From NCBI RefSeq assembly GCF_016918765.2, contig NZ_CP092104.1, positions 1,860,001-1,924,000 on the forward strand: a stretch of DNA of 64,000 nt, given 5' to 3'. This DNA is from Flagellatimonas centrodinii (GTDB lineage Bacteria; Pseudomonadota; Gammaproteobacteria; Nevskiales; Nevskiaceae). Shown here piece by piece: positions 50,747 to 61,695 of the stretch. The notes beneath the pieces were generated by a model, which saw only the letters and a list, made by a program, of their open reading frames with translations, was not told the DNA's origin and searched no databases. Made by a program: the position numbers and the translations under genes. Position 1 is the stretch's first letter, and the number at the start of each line of letters is the position of its first letter.

Positions 50747-53461
50747 GTGAGCGCTGACCCTACCGCAGAACCCCGCCGCCGGCTGGACGAACCGGTGGCG
50801 CCCGCGCGCACGGTGGTGCTGCGGGCAGCGGCGTTGGAGCGGCTGAAGTCCGGGGCTCAAGCTTCATTGGTGCTGGTGCAGGGCCCTGCCGGTTTCGGCA
50901 AGACCACCCTGCTGCGGCAGTACAGTACCTATCGTGCCACCCAGGGTGATCAGATCGCCTGGATGCGGATGGATGCCCGTTCTGCCGACCCGGCACAGTT
51001 TCTGCGCCTGCTCTGCGATGCCGCCGACGGCTTCGACGAACGCGTGCGCCAGCGCAAGGCCAAGCTTGAGCCGCGCCCGCCGACGCTGCAGGATTTCAAC
51101 CGGGCGCTGGGACGGTTGCGGGGTGGTGGCCTGATCGTGGTGGACAACTTCGAGCAGGCGTTCACCGCCGATCTCGAGGGCGTGTTCATGCAGGTGGTGC
51201 GGGTACTGCCGCCCGGTGTGCAACTCTGTATCGGCTCGCGGGTGCTGCCCTCCGATCGCCTGGTGAGTCTGCGCATGCGCGAACAGATGGTGGTGATCGA
51301 CGAGCACGACCTTCGCTTCGGGGTGGAGGAGTGCGACGAGTTCTTTCGCGAGGTGCCCGGCCTGACCCCCGCCGATATCGCAGACCTGCATCGTCGCACC
51401 GACGGCTGGCCTGCAGCATTGCAATGCGTGCGCCTGTGTCTGCGCCGTGGTCGCGAACACCGTGGCCTGGCGTATGCCGGCAAGGGCATCACGCAGGACC
51501 TGATCGGCTTTCTTGCCACCGAGGTCTTCGACCATCTGGTGCCGGAACTGCAGACCACCCTGTTCCTGCTGTGCGTGCCGGAGAAGCTCAATAGCGAGTT
51601 GGTGTCCTTCGTGACCGGTGCCGACGACAGTCAGGCGGTGATCGACGAGATCGAGCGCGCCGGCCTGTTCCTGAGTCACCTGGACCTCGAGGGCCACTGG
51701 TACCGCTTTCACAATCTGTTCCGCCATTTCCTGCTGACCCGCATGCGGCAGGAAACCGATCCCGACGAACTGCGTCTCCAGCAACGGCGCATCGGCGACT
51801 GGTTCGCCGAGCACGGCTATCGTGAAGAGGCGATCCAGCACTGGATCGAAGCCGGGGACGTGGAACGTGCCGCGGCGTTGATGGACGAGGTCTGTGGTCA
51901 GTTGGTGGCGCAGGAACGTCTTGGCCTGATCGAGCGCTACGTCGACCAACTGCCGACCGAATGGGTGCTGCGGCACGAGAACCTCGCCAACGCCGCCATC
52001 ATCGCTTACGGATTCCGTCGCGCCTTCGACAAGGCCAACCGCCTGATCGAGGCCCGTGCCGCGCTTCTCGCCGACAGCGATGATGTCCACGCGCTCGGCG
52101 TGCACAATGGCACACGGCTGTTCGTGCTGGTGGCACAGGATCGGATCGAGGAACTGGGGCCGGCTGCCCAGGAGGCCGGGCAGCAGCTCAGTGCCGATGA
52201 TGGCTTCCGCTATGCCGTGACCCTGAACGCGCGTGCCCTGTGGCTGGTGGGGCGCAGCGATTTCGAGGCGGCGCGAGGGCTGTTGCTGAAGGCGCGCCCC
52301 CTGCATGAACGGGATGGCTCGTTGTTCGGACAGGCCTACCAGGAAGCGGTGTTCAGCATGTCGTTGAGTGCCGAGGGTCGCATCAGCGAAGCCTCGCGGG
52401 GGCTGTCCGCAGCCCTGCGCCGCACCGAAGAAGAAGCCTGTGGCAGTGTCACCGCCGGTTCGGTGGTGGCGGTCTATCTTGCCGATGCCCGCTACGAGCA
52501 GAACCGCATCGAAGACGCGCGGACCTTGCTGGCGGACTATGGTTCTCTGGCTGAGCAGCAGGCCATCGTCGACCCGCTGGCGACCCTGTTCCTGACCCGT
52601 GCGCGTATCGCCTTTCAGCGGGGAGATGCCGCTGAGGCCGACGCCGTACTGGACCGCGCGCTGTATCTCGGCTACCGCCACGACTTTGCCCGGCTGGTGG
52701 CCTGCGCGGCAGCCGAGCGGGTCCGGCAGGCCACCCTGTCCGGCGACCTGGATCTTGCCGAGCGCCGTCTGCGCGAACTGGACCTCGAGCGCTATGACGG
52801 CGCCGCGCCGCTGCTGTTTCACGCCGGCGAGAACGAACTTCATACGGCGACCTGGGCGCGCTATCTGATCCACGCCGGTCGCAGTGCCGAAGCGCGACGA
52901 CTGCTGCAGGGGGAGATTCGCCAGGCACATGGCCAGCGTCGCCGTCGTCGCGAGCTGAAGCTGACCCTGTTGCTGGCCATGGCACAACATGCCGAAGGAC
53001 GGGGAAACTGCGCGCGGCGCACCGTGCTGGAGGCTTTGGAACTGTGTCCGCCGCGCAATTTCGTGCGCAGCTTCCTCGACGAGGGCGGGATGTTGCTGCA
53101 GTTGCTCAAGGAGGTGCGGCGTTCATTCGAACATCTGTCGCGACTGGCGCACCAGGATCTGCTGGTGGCCTACCTTGATCACCTGTTGGCCGAGGCCGGC
53201 GAGCGTGTCGACGCGGTACCGGAAGCGCTGGTCGCCGATGCCGAGGGCGCTTCGCTGCAACTGCTGGAAACGCTGACCGAGAAGGAGCGCAACCTGTTGC
53301 GGCATGTCGCCATGGGGTTGTCCAACCGGGACCTGGCTGAGCGCCTGTCGGTTTCCACCAACACGGTGAAGTGGCACATGCGCAACATCTTCGACAAGCT
53401 GCAGATCAACAACCGGGTACAGGCCATCGTGGTGGCCCGGCACCTGGGGATGATCGATTGA
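50747..53461 (+). CDS. MalT-like (LAL) LuxR-family transcriptional regulator
   Basis: A protein of about 904 residues, the typical LAL size. Near the N-terminus is a P-loop VQGPAGFGKTTLLRQY, followed by a STAND/NACHT-like ATPase (LIVVDNFEQAF), TPR-rich helical middle repeats, and a C-terminal LuxR helix-turn-helix (LTEKERNLLRHVAMGLSNRD, VSTNTVKWHMRNIFDKL). I preferred the GTG preceded by GGAGG at 5-nt spacing; an ATG at 50684 would add 21 residues. Likely activates the adjacent thiolase/SDR/MDR genes in response to an unknown ligand. Confidence 0.9.
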   Translation: MSADPTAEPRRRLDEPVAPARTVVLRAAALERLKSGAQASLVLVQGPAGFGKTTLLRQYSTYRATQGDQIAWMRMDARSADPAQFLRLLCDAADGFDERVRQRKAKLEPRPPTLQDFNRALGRLRGGGLIVVDNFEQAFTADLEGVFMQVVRVLPPGVQLCIGSRVLPSDRLVSLRMREQMVVIDEHDLRFGVEECDEFFREVPGLTPADIADLHRRTDGWPAALQCVRLCLRRGREHRGLAYAGKGITQDLIGFLATEVFDHLVPELQTTLFLLCVPEKLNSELVSFVTGADDSQAVIDEIERAGLFLSHLDLEGHWYRFHNLFRHFLLTRMRQETDPDELRLQQRRIGDWFAEHGYREEAIQHWIEAGDVERAAALMDEVCGQLVAQERLGLIERYVDQLPTEWVLRHENLANAAIIAYGFRRAFDKANRLIEARAALLADSDDVHALGVHNGTRLFVLVAQDRIEELGPAAQEAGQQLSADDGFRYAVTLNARALWLVGRSDFEAARGLLLKARPLHERDGSLFGQAYQEAVFSMSLSAEGRISEASRGLSAALRRTEEEACGSVTAGSVVAVYLADARYEQNRIEDARTLLADYGSLAEQQAIVDPLATLFLTRARIAFQRGDAAEADAVLDRALYLGYRHDFARLVACAAAERVRQATLSGDLDLAERRLRELDLERYDGAAPLLFHAGENELHTATWARYLIHAGRSAEARRLLQGEIRQAHGQRRRRRELKLTLLLAMAQHAEGRGNCARRTVLEALELCPPRNFVRSFLDEGGMLLQLLKEVRRSFEHLSRLAHQDLLVAYLDHLLAEAGERVDAVPEALVADAEGASLQLLETLTEKERNLLRHVAMGLSNRDLAERLSVSTNTVKWHMRNIFDKLQINNRVQAIVVARHLGMID

Positions 53462-53477
53462 TGACCGCTGCCGCGAT

Positions 53478-54341
<864 letters not shown>

Positions 54342-54369
54342 GATGTTGTTACTCCCATCTCCGGCTAGT

Positions 54370-54396
54370 TTAGCAGTCACGTTGTTGGAGTGCTAA
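54370..54396 (-). promoter_or_regulatory. CIRCE element (HrcA operator) upstream of rpoH
   Basis: On the minus strand the sequence is TTAGCACTC-N9-GACTGCTAA. The CIRCE consensus is TTAGCACTC-N9-GAGTGCTAA, so the left arm and spacing are perfect and the right arm has one mismatch. It ends 28 bp before the rpoH start codon, in a position to repress rpoH transcription. An extra flanking pair extends the symmetry (GTTTAGCA/TGCTAAAC). HrcA itself is not encoded in this window. Confidence 0.85.
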
Positions 54397-54403
54397 ACCG
54401 TCA

Positions 54404-55357
54404 TCAAGTTCCCGCGCCCGGTGCGCCCGGGTCAATCTCGCGGAGATGGCGGTGTACCGTCCAGAACGCGCCCAGCCAGCCCAGCGCCAGCCCCGACAGC
54501 AGCAGGGCCAGGGCACCGTCGAGGGTCAGCCCGCGCAGCTCGAAGTGGCTCTCGTAGAGCCCCGACAGGACGCTGGCCGGCCCCGCGACCGCCAGTACCG
54601 TGCCCTGCACCAGCAGCAAGGCGAACAGTCCGCCCCCCAGCCCGTACCAGGCCCCGGTGTAGAGAAAAGGACGGCGGATGAACGGATCGGGTGCGCCGAT
54701 CAGCTTCATCACCACGATCTCCTCGCGGCGCCGCTCGATGTCGAGGCGGATGGTGTTGCCGACCGTGATGATGACGGCCAGCGCAAGACCGGCAGCAATG
54801 ATCCACACCGCCCGGCTTACCAACTGCAGAATGGCATGCAGGCGCGCCAGCCACTGCTGGTCGAGCTTGGCGATATCGACCTCAGGCAGCGCAGCCAGGC
54901 GGTCAGCCAGGGCAGCGACCGCTTCGGGGGGTAGTCGATCCGTGGGCTGGACCCGGATCAGCGACGGCAGCGGGTTGTCGTCGAGCAGGTCGAGCGCCTC
55001 GTCGAAGCCGGACAGTTCACGAAACTCCGCCAGATTCTCGGCACGGCTGTGGAAGTGGGCGGACGCCACTTGCGGGTCGTCGACGAGGCGACCGGCCAAG
55101 GCGCGCCCGGCGGCGTCATCGACGTTGTCCTTGAGATAAAGCGAGGCCTGCACCGAGCCTTCCCACGCCGTGCTCACTGCGGAGACATTGCGCACCAGCA
55201 CTTCGAGGCCGGCCGGCAGCGACAGCGTGATGCCGATCACCGCGGCGGTCAGCAGGCTGCCCACCGGCTGGGCGGTCAGCTTGCCCAGCGAAAAGAAGAA
55301 GGTGCGGGCATGGGCCTGGCCCCAGCGGCGCAGCAGGTTGGGCCGCTCACTGGCCAT
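54404..55357 (-). CDS. ftsX: Cell-division ABC transporter permease FtsX
   Basis: About 317 residues. The N-terminal cytoplasmic part and first TM helix (VGSLLTAAVIGITLSLPAGLEVL) are followed by the periplasmic domain (SLYLKDNVDDAAGRALAGRL, LPEVDIAKLDQQWLARL) and three C-terminal helices with RREEIVVMKLIGAPDPFIRRPF. With FtsE it activates EnvC/amidases at septation; a partial envC is at the start of this window. The ATG with GGAG at 8-9 nt is chosen; a GTG at 55378 is an alternative. Overlaps ftsE. Confidence 0.94.
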   Translation of the reverse strand: MASERPNLLRRWGQAHARTFFFSLGKLTAQPVGSLLTAAVIGITLSLPAGLEVLVRNVSAVSTAWEGSVQASLYLKDNVDDAAGRALAGRLVDDPQVASAHFHSRAENLAEFRELSGFDEALDLLDDNPLPSLIRVQPTDRLPPEAVAALADRLAALPEVDIAKLDQQWLARLHAILQLVSRAVWIIAAGLALAVIITVGNTIRLDIERRREEIVVMKLIGAPDPFIRRPFLYTGAWYGLGGGLFALLLVQGTVLAVAGPASVLSGLYESHFELRGLTLDGALALLLSGLALGWLGAFWTVHRHLREIDPGAPGAGT

Positions 55358-56042
55358 GATCGGCGTCTCCGCTGACACGTTCGCTCAGGCGCCCACCATT
55401 CAGATGCAGAACCCGGTAGCCGGGCAGGGCGTCGATCAAGTCCAGGGCATGGGTGGCAATCAATACGGAAACGCCGGCATCGTTGTAACGCCGGAACAGG
55501 TTCATCACGCCCATGGCGGTATCGGGATCGAGGTTGCCAGTGGGCTCGTCGGCCAGCAACAGCAGTGGCTTGCGGATGACGGCGCGGGCGATGCCGACCC
55601 GTTGTTGCTCGCCCCCTGAAAGCATCATCGGCAGCAGCGACGCCTTTTCGAGCAGGCCCACCGAATCCAGCGCGGCGCGGACCCGACGGGCAATATCGCC
55701 GTGGCGCAGTCCTTCAATCACCAGCGGCAACGCCACGTTGTCGAACACATTGCGGTCGTACAGCAGATTGAACTGCTGGAAGATCAGGCCCAGATGCTGG
55801 CGGTAGGCTGGCACATGGCGGCTCGCCAGGCGTGCCACGTTCTGGCCGTGGACCAGTACCTGCCCGCGGGTGGGGATTTCAAGACGGGCGATCAGCTTCA
55901 GCAAGGTGGACTTGCCGGCACCGGAGGCGCCGGTGAGAAAGGCCATCTCGCCCAGCCCCAACTGCAGGTTGACGTCCGCCAGCACGTCCTGGCCTCCGGC
56001 GTAGCGGTGGCTGACGCGCTGCAGGTGGACGAGTTCGGACAT
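55347..56042 (-). CDS. ftsE: Cell-division ATP-binding protein FtsE
   Basis: A 231-residue ABC ATPase. Walker A is [18 protein letters not shown], the signature [20 protein letters not shown], and Walker [15 protein letters not shown]. It powers FtsX at the division site. It overlaps ftsX and follows ftsY by 9 bp, the canonical order. Confidence 0.96.
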   Translation of the reverse strand: MSELVHLQRVSHRYAGGQDVLADVNLQLGLGEMAFLTGASGAGKSTLLKLIARLEIPTRGQVLVHGQNVARLASRHVPAYRQHLGLIFQQFNLLYDRNVFDNVALPLVIEGLRHGDIARRVRAALDSVGLLEKASLLPMMLSGGEQQRVGIARAVIRKPLLLLADEPTGNLDPDTAMGVMNLFRRYNDAGVSVLIATHALDLIDALPGYRVLHLNGGRLSERVSGDADHGQ

Positions 56043-56051
56043 GCGCGGATG

Positions 56052-56972
56052 TTAGCGGTCGACCAGCGCGTCCGCATAGGCTTCGGCGTCGAACACCTCA
56101 AGATCGCCAGCGCCTTCGCCGACGCCGACGAAACGAATCGGCAGCGCCATCCGGCGGGCGATCGCCAACAGCACGCCGCCTTTTGCCGTGCCGTCGAGCT
56201 TGGTCACCACCAGACCGGTGAGGCCGATGGCCTCGTGAAATTGCAGCGCCTGGGTCAGTGCATTGCCGCCGGTGGTGGCATCGACCACCAGCAGCACCTC
56301 GTGTGGTGCGTAGGGGTCGTGCTTCTGGATCACCCGCTTGATCTTGCGCAGCTCCTCCATCAGGTGCCCCTGGGTGTGCAGGCGGCCGGCGGTGTCGGCG
56401 ATCACCACGTCGGTGCCCCGCGCCTTGGCCGACTGCACCGCGTCGAAGATGACGCTGGCGGCATCGGCCCCTTCGCCCTGCGACAGCATCTGCGTCTGAG
56501 TGCGAGTAGCCCAGGTGCCAAGTTGTTGCACGGCCGCCGCCCGGAAGGTGTCGCCTGCGGCCAGCAGCACGCTGCGGCCCTCACCCTTGAAGCGCTGCGC
56601 CAGCTTGCCGATGGTGGTGGTCTTGCCGACCCCGTTGACGCCGGTGACAAACAGGATGAACGGTTTGATGAAGGGCGGAATCTCGAGCGGCACGGCCACC
56701 GGGCGCAACAGCGTCAGCAGGGCCTCGCGCAGGGCGTTGCGCAGCTGGGTCTCGTTCTTGACCCGCCCCAACTTGATGTCGTCGCGCAGGCGATCGATCA
56801 GGGTGGTGGTGGCGTCAAGCCCGGCGTCGGCCAGCAGCAGGCGCTCTTCGAGCACGTCGAGGGCGTCGTCGCGCAGGGCCTCGCCGCTGAACAGGCTGCC
56901 GAGGTCGCGGGTGAGAAACGAGTCGCCCTGGTTGATCTTGGCGCGAACTCTGGACAGCCAATGGTCAGTCAT
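56052..56972 (-). CDS. ftsY: Signal recognition particle receptor FtsY
   Basis: A 306-residue SRP GTPase consisting almost only of the NG domain. G1 is GVNGVGKTTTIGKLAQR, and DTAGRLHTQGHLMEEL and TKLDGTAKGG give further GTPase motifs. The long acidic A domain of E. coli FtsY is absent; the first residues [19 protein letters not shown] could serve as a short membrane-binding helix. It docks ribosome-SRP complexes at the membrane. The start overlaps the upstream DedA/PAP2-like gene by 8 bp. Confidence 0.95.
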   Translation of the reverse strand: MTDHWLSRVRAKINQGDSFLTRDLGSLFSGEALRDDALDVLEERLLLADAGLDATTTLIDRLRDDIKLGRVKNETQLRNALREALLTLLRPVAVPLEIPPFIKPFILFVTGVNGVGKTTTIGKLAQRFKGEGRSVLLAAGDTFRAAAVQQLGTWATRTQTQMLSQGEGADAASVIFDAVQSAKARGTDVVIADTAGRLHTQGHLMEELRKIKRVIQKHDPYAPHEVLLVVDATTGGNALTQALQFHEAIGLTGLVVTKLDGTAKGGVLLAIARRMALPIRFVGVGEGAGDLEVFDAEAYADALVDR

Positions 56973-58950
56973 GAAAGGGCTCCGGTGAAGCGACCGTGGT
57001 CAGCAGATACAAGCCGCCCACGTCGCGAATGATCGGTGCCGCCGGTCGCAGTAGCGGGTCCGGGTTGGCGGTGTCGATGGCGATCGGATAGCGCATCAGG
57101 CCGAGATAGGCGCTGCGGGCCTCCTGCAGCACCAGGCTGCCCACCCATAACGGGGTGCCATCATCGAAGCGGGCATCGGCCGGCCACAGCCGCAACAGCC
57201 ACTGTCGCCGCGCGTCCTGTGGGTGGCGCAGCATCAGCACCTGTCGCTCACCGGCATGCACCTGGGGCAGCACCGGCAGTGTGTCAACCGCTGCGGCATC
57301 GCTCAGCCAGCGCAGCACCTGGCCGCTGGCCAGCGGCGGCGGCGGGGTCCAGCCGCTGCGCTCCAGGGCCTCGCGGATCGCCGGCAAAGGGCCCGCCCAC
57401 TGCAGATTCAGGGGTTGCTTGGGACGGCCGGCGATGTCCGAGCGCTGGCTGGCAAACTGCTGGAAACCGTCCTGCTGCCAATCGGTCCAGGTGAAGCCGG
57501 TACGGACCTCGACGCTGCGCGCCGCGGGTAGCAGATCGCGGTCGAGGGTCCACTGTGCAGTGGCCGCCAGCAGGAAGGTGAGTCCGACCGGGACCAGGGT
57601 GGCGCCGAGTCGAACCACGCTCGGTCGGTGTCGGCGAAAGCCCAGTCCGAGCAGGGCGGTCCACAGCAGGCCGATCACCAGCAGCACCATCGCATGGCTG
57701 AACCACTGGGCACCGAGATACAGCCGGCTGACGGTGATCAGCACCAGCAGGGCCGATGCCACACCATAGAACCAGGTGCGCTGGTGGGCGCTGCGGCCGG
57801 TCGACAGCAGGACCGGGATCAGTCCGTAGATGACGGTCGCCAGCACCAGATCGCGGGCGGCATAGCCCGGGGGCGGGGTGAGCAGAAAGTAGGCATGGGG
57901 TGCGTCCACGGTGGGAACCCGCGCCAGACCCAGTGACAGCACCCCGCCGAAGGCCAGCGCCGCCAGCCAATGGGCGGTGGCGCGGGTGCGGCGTTGCACC
58001 ATCAGGGTCAGCAGCATCGCGACCGCCACCGGTGTGTACACCGGCCATTCGCCAAGGTGCAGGAAGACGGTGGCGATGGCGATGCCATAGGGCGTGTGAA
58101 GGTCGCGCAGCCACTGGAAGATGGCGGCATCGGACGGCCAGGGATAGGCGTGCAGGCTGGGTGCCGCCAACAGGAACAGCGTCAGCGCGCCCAGCGCCCA
58201 CAGCAGGATGGCGAGCAGGGCCAGCACCGGGGTTTCCGGTTGGCTGGGGTCGGCCAGGGCGGCGCCGAAGCGCCCTAGGCGCCGATGCCGGCGCGACCAG
58301 TCGAGCAGCGCTCCGAGCCATCGCTCGGCGCGATCGGAGGCTGTCTGCAGCGACAGTCGGGTCAGTGCAAATGCCCCCCATACCAGCGCAGCCAACAGCA
58401 CCAGCAGCAGGGCCAGACGGCCGGCCACCTGTGCGGCGAGGCCCAACGAGGCGCCGAACACCACCCCGGGCAGGATGTAGGCGCTGGCCCAGACAACGGC
58501 GGCAACGCCGTCGGCCAGCAGAAACAGCCATAGCGGCATCGGCGATGCGCCGGCGACCGCCGGCAGTACCGCCCGTAATGGGCCAAGGAAGCGCGCCATC
58601 AGCACGCCTTTGCCGCCATGCCGTTGGAAGAACTGCTGGGCGCGGGTGACCAGCATGCGGCGGCGCTGTAACCAGGCACTCTCGAACAGGCGCTCGCGGT
58701 AGCGGCGCCCCAATGCAAACGACAGCAGGTCCCCGGTGAGGCCGCCGAGCGCGGCGATCAGCACGGCCGGCCAGAAGGCGACCACGTCCAGCGCCACCAG
58801 CGCGCCGATGGCGAACAGCACCAGGCCCGCCGGCACGAAGACGCCGAGAATGAAAACCGCATCCAGCATGGCCGCGGCAAACAGGATCAGCAGGGCCAGC
58901 CCCGGGTGGGCCTCGGTCCACAGCAGAAACGCCTGCCCGAGTTCGGTCAC
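56965..58950 (-). CDS. DedA (VTT)-domain membrane protein with PAP2-like and LssY-type C-terminal domains
   Basis: The protein has 661 residues. The N-terminal ~200 residues form a DedA/VTT domain ([37 protein letters not shown]). A PAP2-like helical domain follows (about 240-450), then a soluble C-terminal domain (from about [14 protein letters not shown]) of LssY type. The PAP2 catalytic motifs are degraded: the SRxxxxxHxxxD segment reads [12 protein letters not shown], and no PSGH is seen. Lipid transport or scrambling is plausible; phosphatase activity is doubtful. The GTG start overlaps hemL (GTGA) and the end overlaps ftsY. Confidence 0.85.
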   Translation of the reverse strand: MTELGQAFLLWTEAHPGLALLILFAAAMLDAVFILGVFVPAGLVLFAIGALVALDVVAFWPAVLIAALGGLTGDLLSFALGRRYRERLFESAWLQRRRMLVTRAQQFFQRHGGKGVLMARFLGPLRAVLPAVAGASPMPLWLFLLADGVAAVVWASAYILPGVVFGASLGLAAQVAGRLALLLVLLAALVWGAFALTRLSLQTASDRAERWLGALLDWSRRHRRLGRFGAALADPSQPETPVLALLAILLWALGALTLFLLAAPSLHAYPWPSDAAIFQWLRDLHTPYGIAIATVFLHLGEWPVYTPVAVAMLLTLMVQRRTRATAHWLAALAFGGVLSLGLARVPTVDAPHAYFLLTPPPGYAARDLVLATVIYGLIPVLLSTGRSAHQRTWFYGVASALLVLITVSRLYLGAQWFSHAMVLLVIGLLWTALLGLGFRRHRPSVVRLGATLVPVGLTFLLAATAQWTLDRDLLPAARSVEVRTGFTWTDWQQDGFQQFASQRSDIAGRPKQPLNLQWAGPLPAIREALERSGWTPPPPLASGQVLRWLSDAAAVDTLPVLPQVHAGERQVLMLRHPQDARRQWLLRLWPADARFDDGTPLWVGSLVLQEARSAYLGLMRYPIAIDTANPDPLLRPAAPIIRDVGGLYLLTTVASPEPFHD

Positions 58951-60239
58951 AGCGCGCGGAACGCCTCGCGGGCGGCGGTGCGGGTCTGCTGCAGTTCGGC
59001 GTCGCCATGTCGGGCCGATACAAAGCCGGCTTCGAAGGCCGAGGGTGCGAGATAGACACCGCCCGCCAGCATGGCGTGGAAGAACCGCTTGAAGCGTTCG
59101 ACGTCGCAGGCCAGGACATCGGCATAGCCACCGATCGGGCCCGGCGAGAAGAACAGTCCGAACATGCTGCCGACCTGGGTGGTGGTAAAGGCGACGCCAG
59201 CGGCATCGGCCTCGGCCTGCAGCAGGCTGCAGAGCGCCGCGGTGGTAGCCTCGAGCCCGGCGTAGAGCGCCGCGTCGTCCAGCAATCGCAGCGTGGTGAG
59301 GCCGGCGCACACCGCCAGCGGATTCCCGGATAGCGTGCCGGCCTGGTACACCGGACCCACCGGTGACAGCTGCTGCATGACATCGCGCCGGCCGCCGAAC
59401 GCGCCGACCGGCAGCCCGCCGCCGATGATCTTGCCGAGCGTGGTCAGGTCTGGCGTCACGCCGTAGCGTCCCGCTGCTCCCTGCGGACCAACCCGGAAGC
59501 CGCTCATGACCTCGTCAAAGATCAGCAGCGTGCCATCCGCGCTGCAACGTTGCCGCAGCCCCTCCAGAAAGCCCGGGGCAGGCGGCACGCAATTCATGTT
59601 GCCCGCCACCGGTTCGACGATCACCGCGGCAATCTGTCCGCGATGCTGGTCGAATAGCGCGTCCACGCTGTCGAGGTCATTGAAGGTGGCGGTCAGCGTG
59701 TAGCGCGCCAGGTCCGCGGGAACGCCGGGCGAGGTCGGCACGCCGAACGTCAGCAGCCCCGAGCCGGCTTTCACCAGCAGGGCATCGCCGTGGCCGTGGT
59801 AGCAGCCCTCGAACTTGAGAATGAAGTCGCGTCCCGTGGCGCCACGCGCCAGACGCAGCGCACTCATCGTCGCCTCGGTGCCACTGGAGCAGAGCCGGAC
59901 CTGATCCATGCCCGGCACCCGGTTGCAGAGCAGCTCGGCAAGGTCGATCTCGGCGGCGGTCGGTGCCCCGTAGGACACGCCGACGGTGAGCTGCGCCTGC
60001 AGCGCGCTGATCACGGTCGGGTGTTGGTGGCCGAGGATCATCGGGCCCCAGGACCCGACGTAATCGACATAGCGATGCCCGTCGGCGTCGGTGATCCAGG
60101 CGCCGTCGGCGGCGGCGATGAAACGGGGCGTACCCCCGACACCGCGAAATGCGCGGACCGGGGAGTTGACGCCGCCGGGGATACGATGCCCGGCTTTCTC
60201 GAACAGGGCTTCGGATTGGGGACAGGCGGTATTCGACAC
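58947..60239 (-). CDS. hemL: Glutamate-1-semialdehyde 2,1-aminomutase
   Basis: The protein has 430 residues. Signature segments are [75 protein letters not shown], and the PLP lysine in [18 protein letters not shown]. It makes 5-aminolevulinate for heme and corrinoids. The GTG start gives [16 protein letters not shown]; the upstream in-frame extension is low-complexity and lies over thiE. It starts 44 bp after thiE. Confidence 0.96.
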   Translation of the reverse strand: MSNTACPQSEALFEKAGHRIPGGVNSPVRAFRGVGGTPRFIAAADGAWITDADGHRYVDYVGSWGPMILGHQHPTVISALQAQLTVGVSYGAPTAAEIDLAELLCNRVPGMDQVRLCSSGTEATMSALRLARGATGRDFILKFEGCYHGHGDALLVKAGSGLLTFGVPTSPGVPADLARYTLTATFNDLDSVDALFDQHRGQIAAVIVEPVAGNMNCVPPAPGFLEGLRQRCSADGTLLIFDEVMSGFRVGPQGAAGRYGVTPDLTTLGKIIGGGLPVGAFGGRRDVMQQLSPVGPVYQAGTLSGNPLAVCAGLTTLRLLDDAALYAGLEATTAALCSLLQAEADAAGVAFTTTQVGSMFGLFFSPGPIGGYADVLACDVERFKRFFHAMLAGGVYLAPSAFEAGFVSARHGDAELQQTRTAAREAFRAL

Positions 60240-60283
60240 GATCAACTCCGGGCGCAGCGCGCGGGGGAAAGCCCCGCGGCGGA

Positions 60284-60940
60284 TCAGGCGGATGGAAGAT
60301 CGCGATTGTACGTTGCCAGCGCGTCGGTGTAGGCCTGCGCTGCGGCCTCGATATCCGGTGCGCCGAACACGCCATCGATCACCGCCACCAGGCGAGCGCC
60401 GTGGTGGCGCACGATGGCGACCTGCGGCGGGGTGATGCCGCCGATGGCGCATACCGGCACCGACAGGCTGTCGGCTGCCGTGGACAGGGTTGTCAGCCGT
60501 GCCAGCGGTGCGTCCGGCTTCGAGCGGGACGGAAACAGCCGGCCGAAGGCGACATAGTTGGCGCCGGCCGCCACCGCAGCTCGCGCACGGCCGAGGTCGT
60601 CGCCACAGCTCACGCCAAGCCAGCCCGAGCACCCCAACTGCGCGCGCACGGTTGCTACGGCACCGTCACGCTGGCCGATATGAACGCCGGCTGCCCCGAT
60701 CTCGCACGCCAGTGCCACGTCGTCATTGATGATCAGCGGGCAATGGTGGGCATCGCACAGCCGGCGCAGTGCGCGGGCCCGCGTCATGCGCTGGGGGGGG
60801 CTGGCGTGCTTGTCGCGGTATTGCACCAGCACGGCGCCGCCGCGCAGCGCGGCTTCGACTCCGTGCAGCAGGGTGTCGAGGTGCTGGCAGAGGGCATCCG
60901 CGGTGATGACATACAGCCCTTCAGGCAGGGTAGGGTTCAT
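60284..60940 (-). CDS. thiE: Thiamine-phosphate synthase
   Basis: A 218-residue TIM-barrel enzyme. Motifs include [29 protein letters not shown] (pyrophosphate/HMP binding), [41 protein letters not shown] and [11 protein letters not shown]. It couples HMP-pyrophosphate and thiazole phosphate. Its start ATG overlaps the thiD stop (ATGA). Both ThiE and ThiD begin MNPTLP. Confidence 0.95.
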   Translation of the reverse strand: MNPTLPEGLYVITADALCQHLDTLLHGVEAALRGGAVLVQYRDKHASPPQRMTRARALRRLCDAHHCPLIINDDVALACEIGAAGVHIGQRDGAVATVRAQLGCSGWLGVSCGDDLGRARAAVAAGANYVAFGRLFPSRSKPDAPLARLTTLSTAADSLSVPVCAIGGITPPQVAIVRHHGARLVAVIDGVFGAPDIEAAAQAYTDALATYNRDLPSA

Positions 60941-61695
60941 CCGCTGCGGCCGGGGATCAGGCGGCCGCGGCCGATGCGCTGGCCGGCCCGCAGCATCTGA
61001 TGAACGACCCGCTGCCCGGTTTCGATCGCTTCGGCGATCGGATCGCCATGCGCGAGCCGAGCCGCCAGCGTCGCGGCCAACGTGCAGCCGGCGCCGTGGA
61101 AGGCGGCATCGACCCGTGGCCAATGGAAGGCACGCGCGCCGTCGGCATGGATCCACCAGTTGGTGACCGTGCTGCCCGCCACGTCACCGCCGGTGACCAG
61201 CACGTGGCGACAGCCGCGGTCCCGCAATGCCATTCCCCGGGTGCACGGGTCGTCGGCATCCGGCGCCATCTGAGCGGCTTCAGACTGATTCGGCGTGAGC
61301 AGGGTGACCGCTGGCAACAGCCGGTCGAGATAGGCCGGTTCGGCCAGGCGTGCACCGCCGCCCGCGCGCAAGACCGGGTCGACCACGACCGGGACGTCCA
61401 GCTCGGCAGCCAGGCTGGCAACCCATTCGGCCTGATCGGCATTGCCCAGCAGGCCCACCTTGATCGCGCTGATCCGACAGTCGGTTGCCAGTCGCGCCCA
61501 TTGTCGTTGCAGCCAGTCCAGCGGCACGGCTTCGACCGCAGTGACATCGACCGTGTCCTGAATCGTCAGCGCGGTGATCAGGCTCAGGGCATGCGCCCCC
61601 TGCGCGCGGATGGCTTCGATGTCGGCTTGAATGCCGGCACCCCCCGAGGGGTCATGACCGGACAGACACAGGACCAGCGGGAGCGTCGGATTCAT
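60937..61695 (-). CDS. thiD: Hydroxymethylpyrimidine/phosphomethylpyrimidine kinase
   Basis: A 252-residue ribokinase-fold enzyme. The start is LPLVLCLSGHDPSGGAGIQADIEAI, with VVVDPVLRAGGGARL, LLTPNQSEAAQM and the anion-hole DAAFHGAGCTLAATLAA. It phosphorylates HMP and HMP-P for thiamine synthesis. It opens a minus-strand series running to rpoH. A TACAAT -10 lies 6 bp before the ATG, suggesting a leaderless mRNA. No TPP riboswitch is visible upstream. Confidence 0.95.
   Translation of the reverse strand: MNPTLPLVLCLSGHDPSGGAGIQADIEAIRAQGAHALSLITALTIQDTVDVTAVEAVPLDWLQRQWARLATDCRISAIKVGLLGNADQAEWVASLAAELDVPVVVDPVLRAGGGARLAEPAYLDRLLPAVTLLTPNQSEAAQMAPDADDPCTRGMALRDRGCRHVLVTGGDVAGSTVTNWWIHADGARAFHWPRVDAAFHGAGCTLAATLAARLAHGDPIAEAIETGQRVVHQMLRAGQRIGRGRLIPGRSG

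Noticed and set aside
50864-52990. 708-codon open frame opposite the MalT-like regulator
   Set aside because: Antisense shadow without motifs; the sense gene is complete with all its domains.
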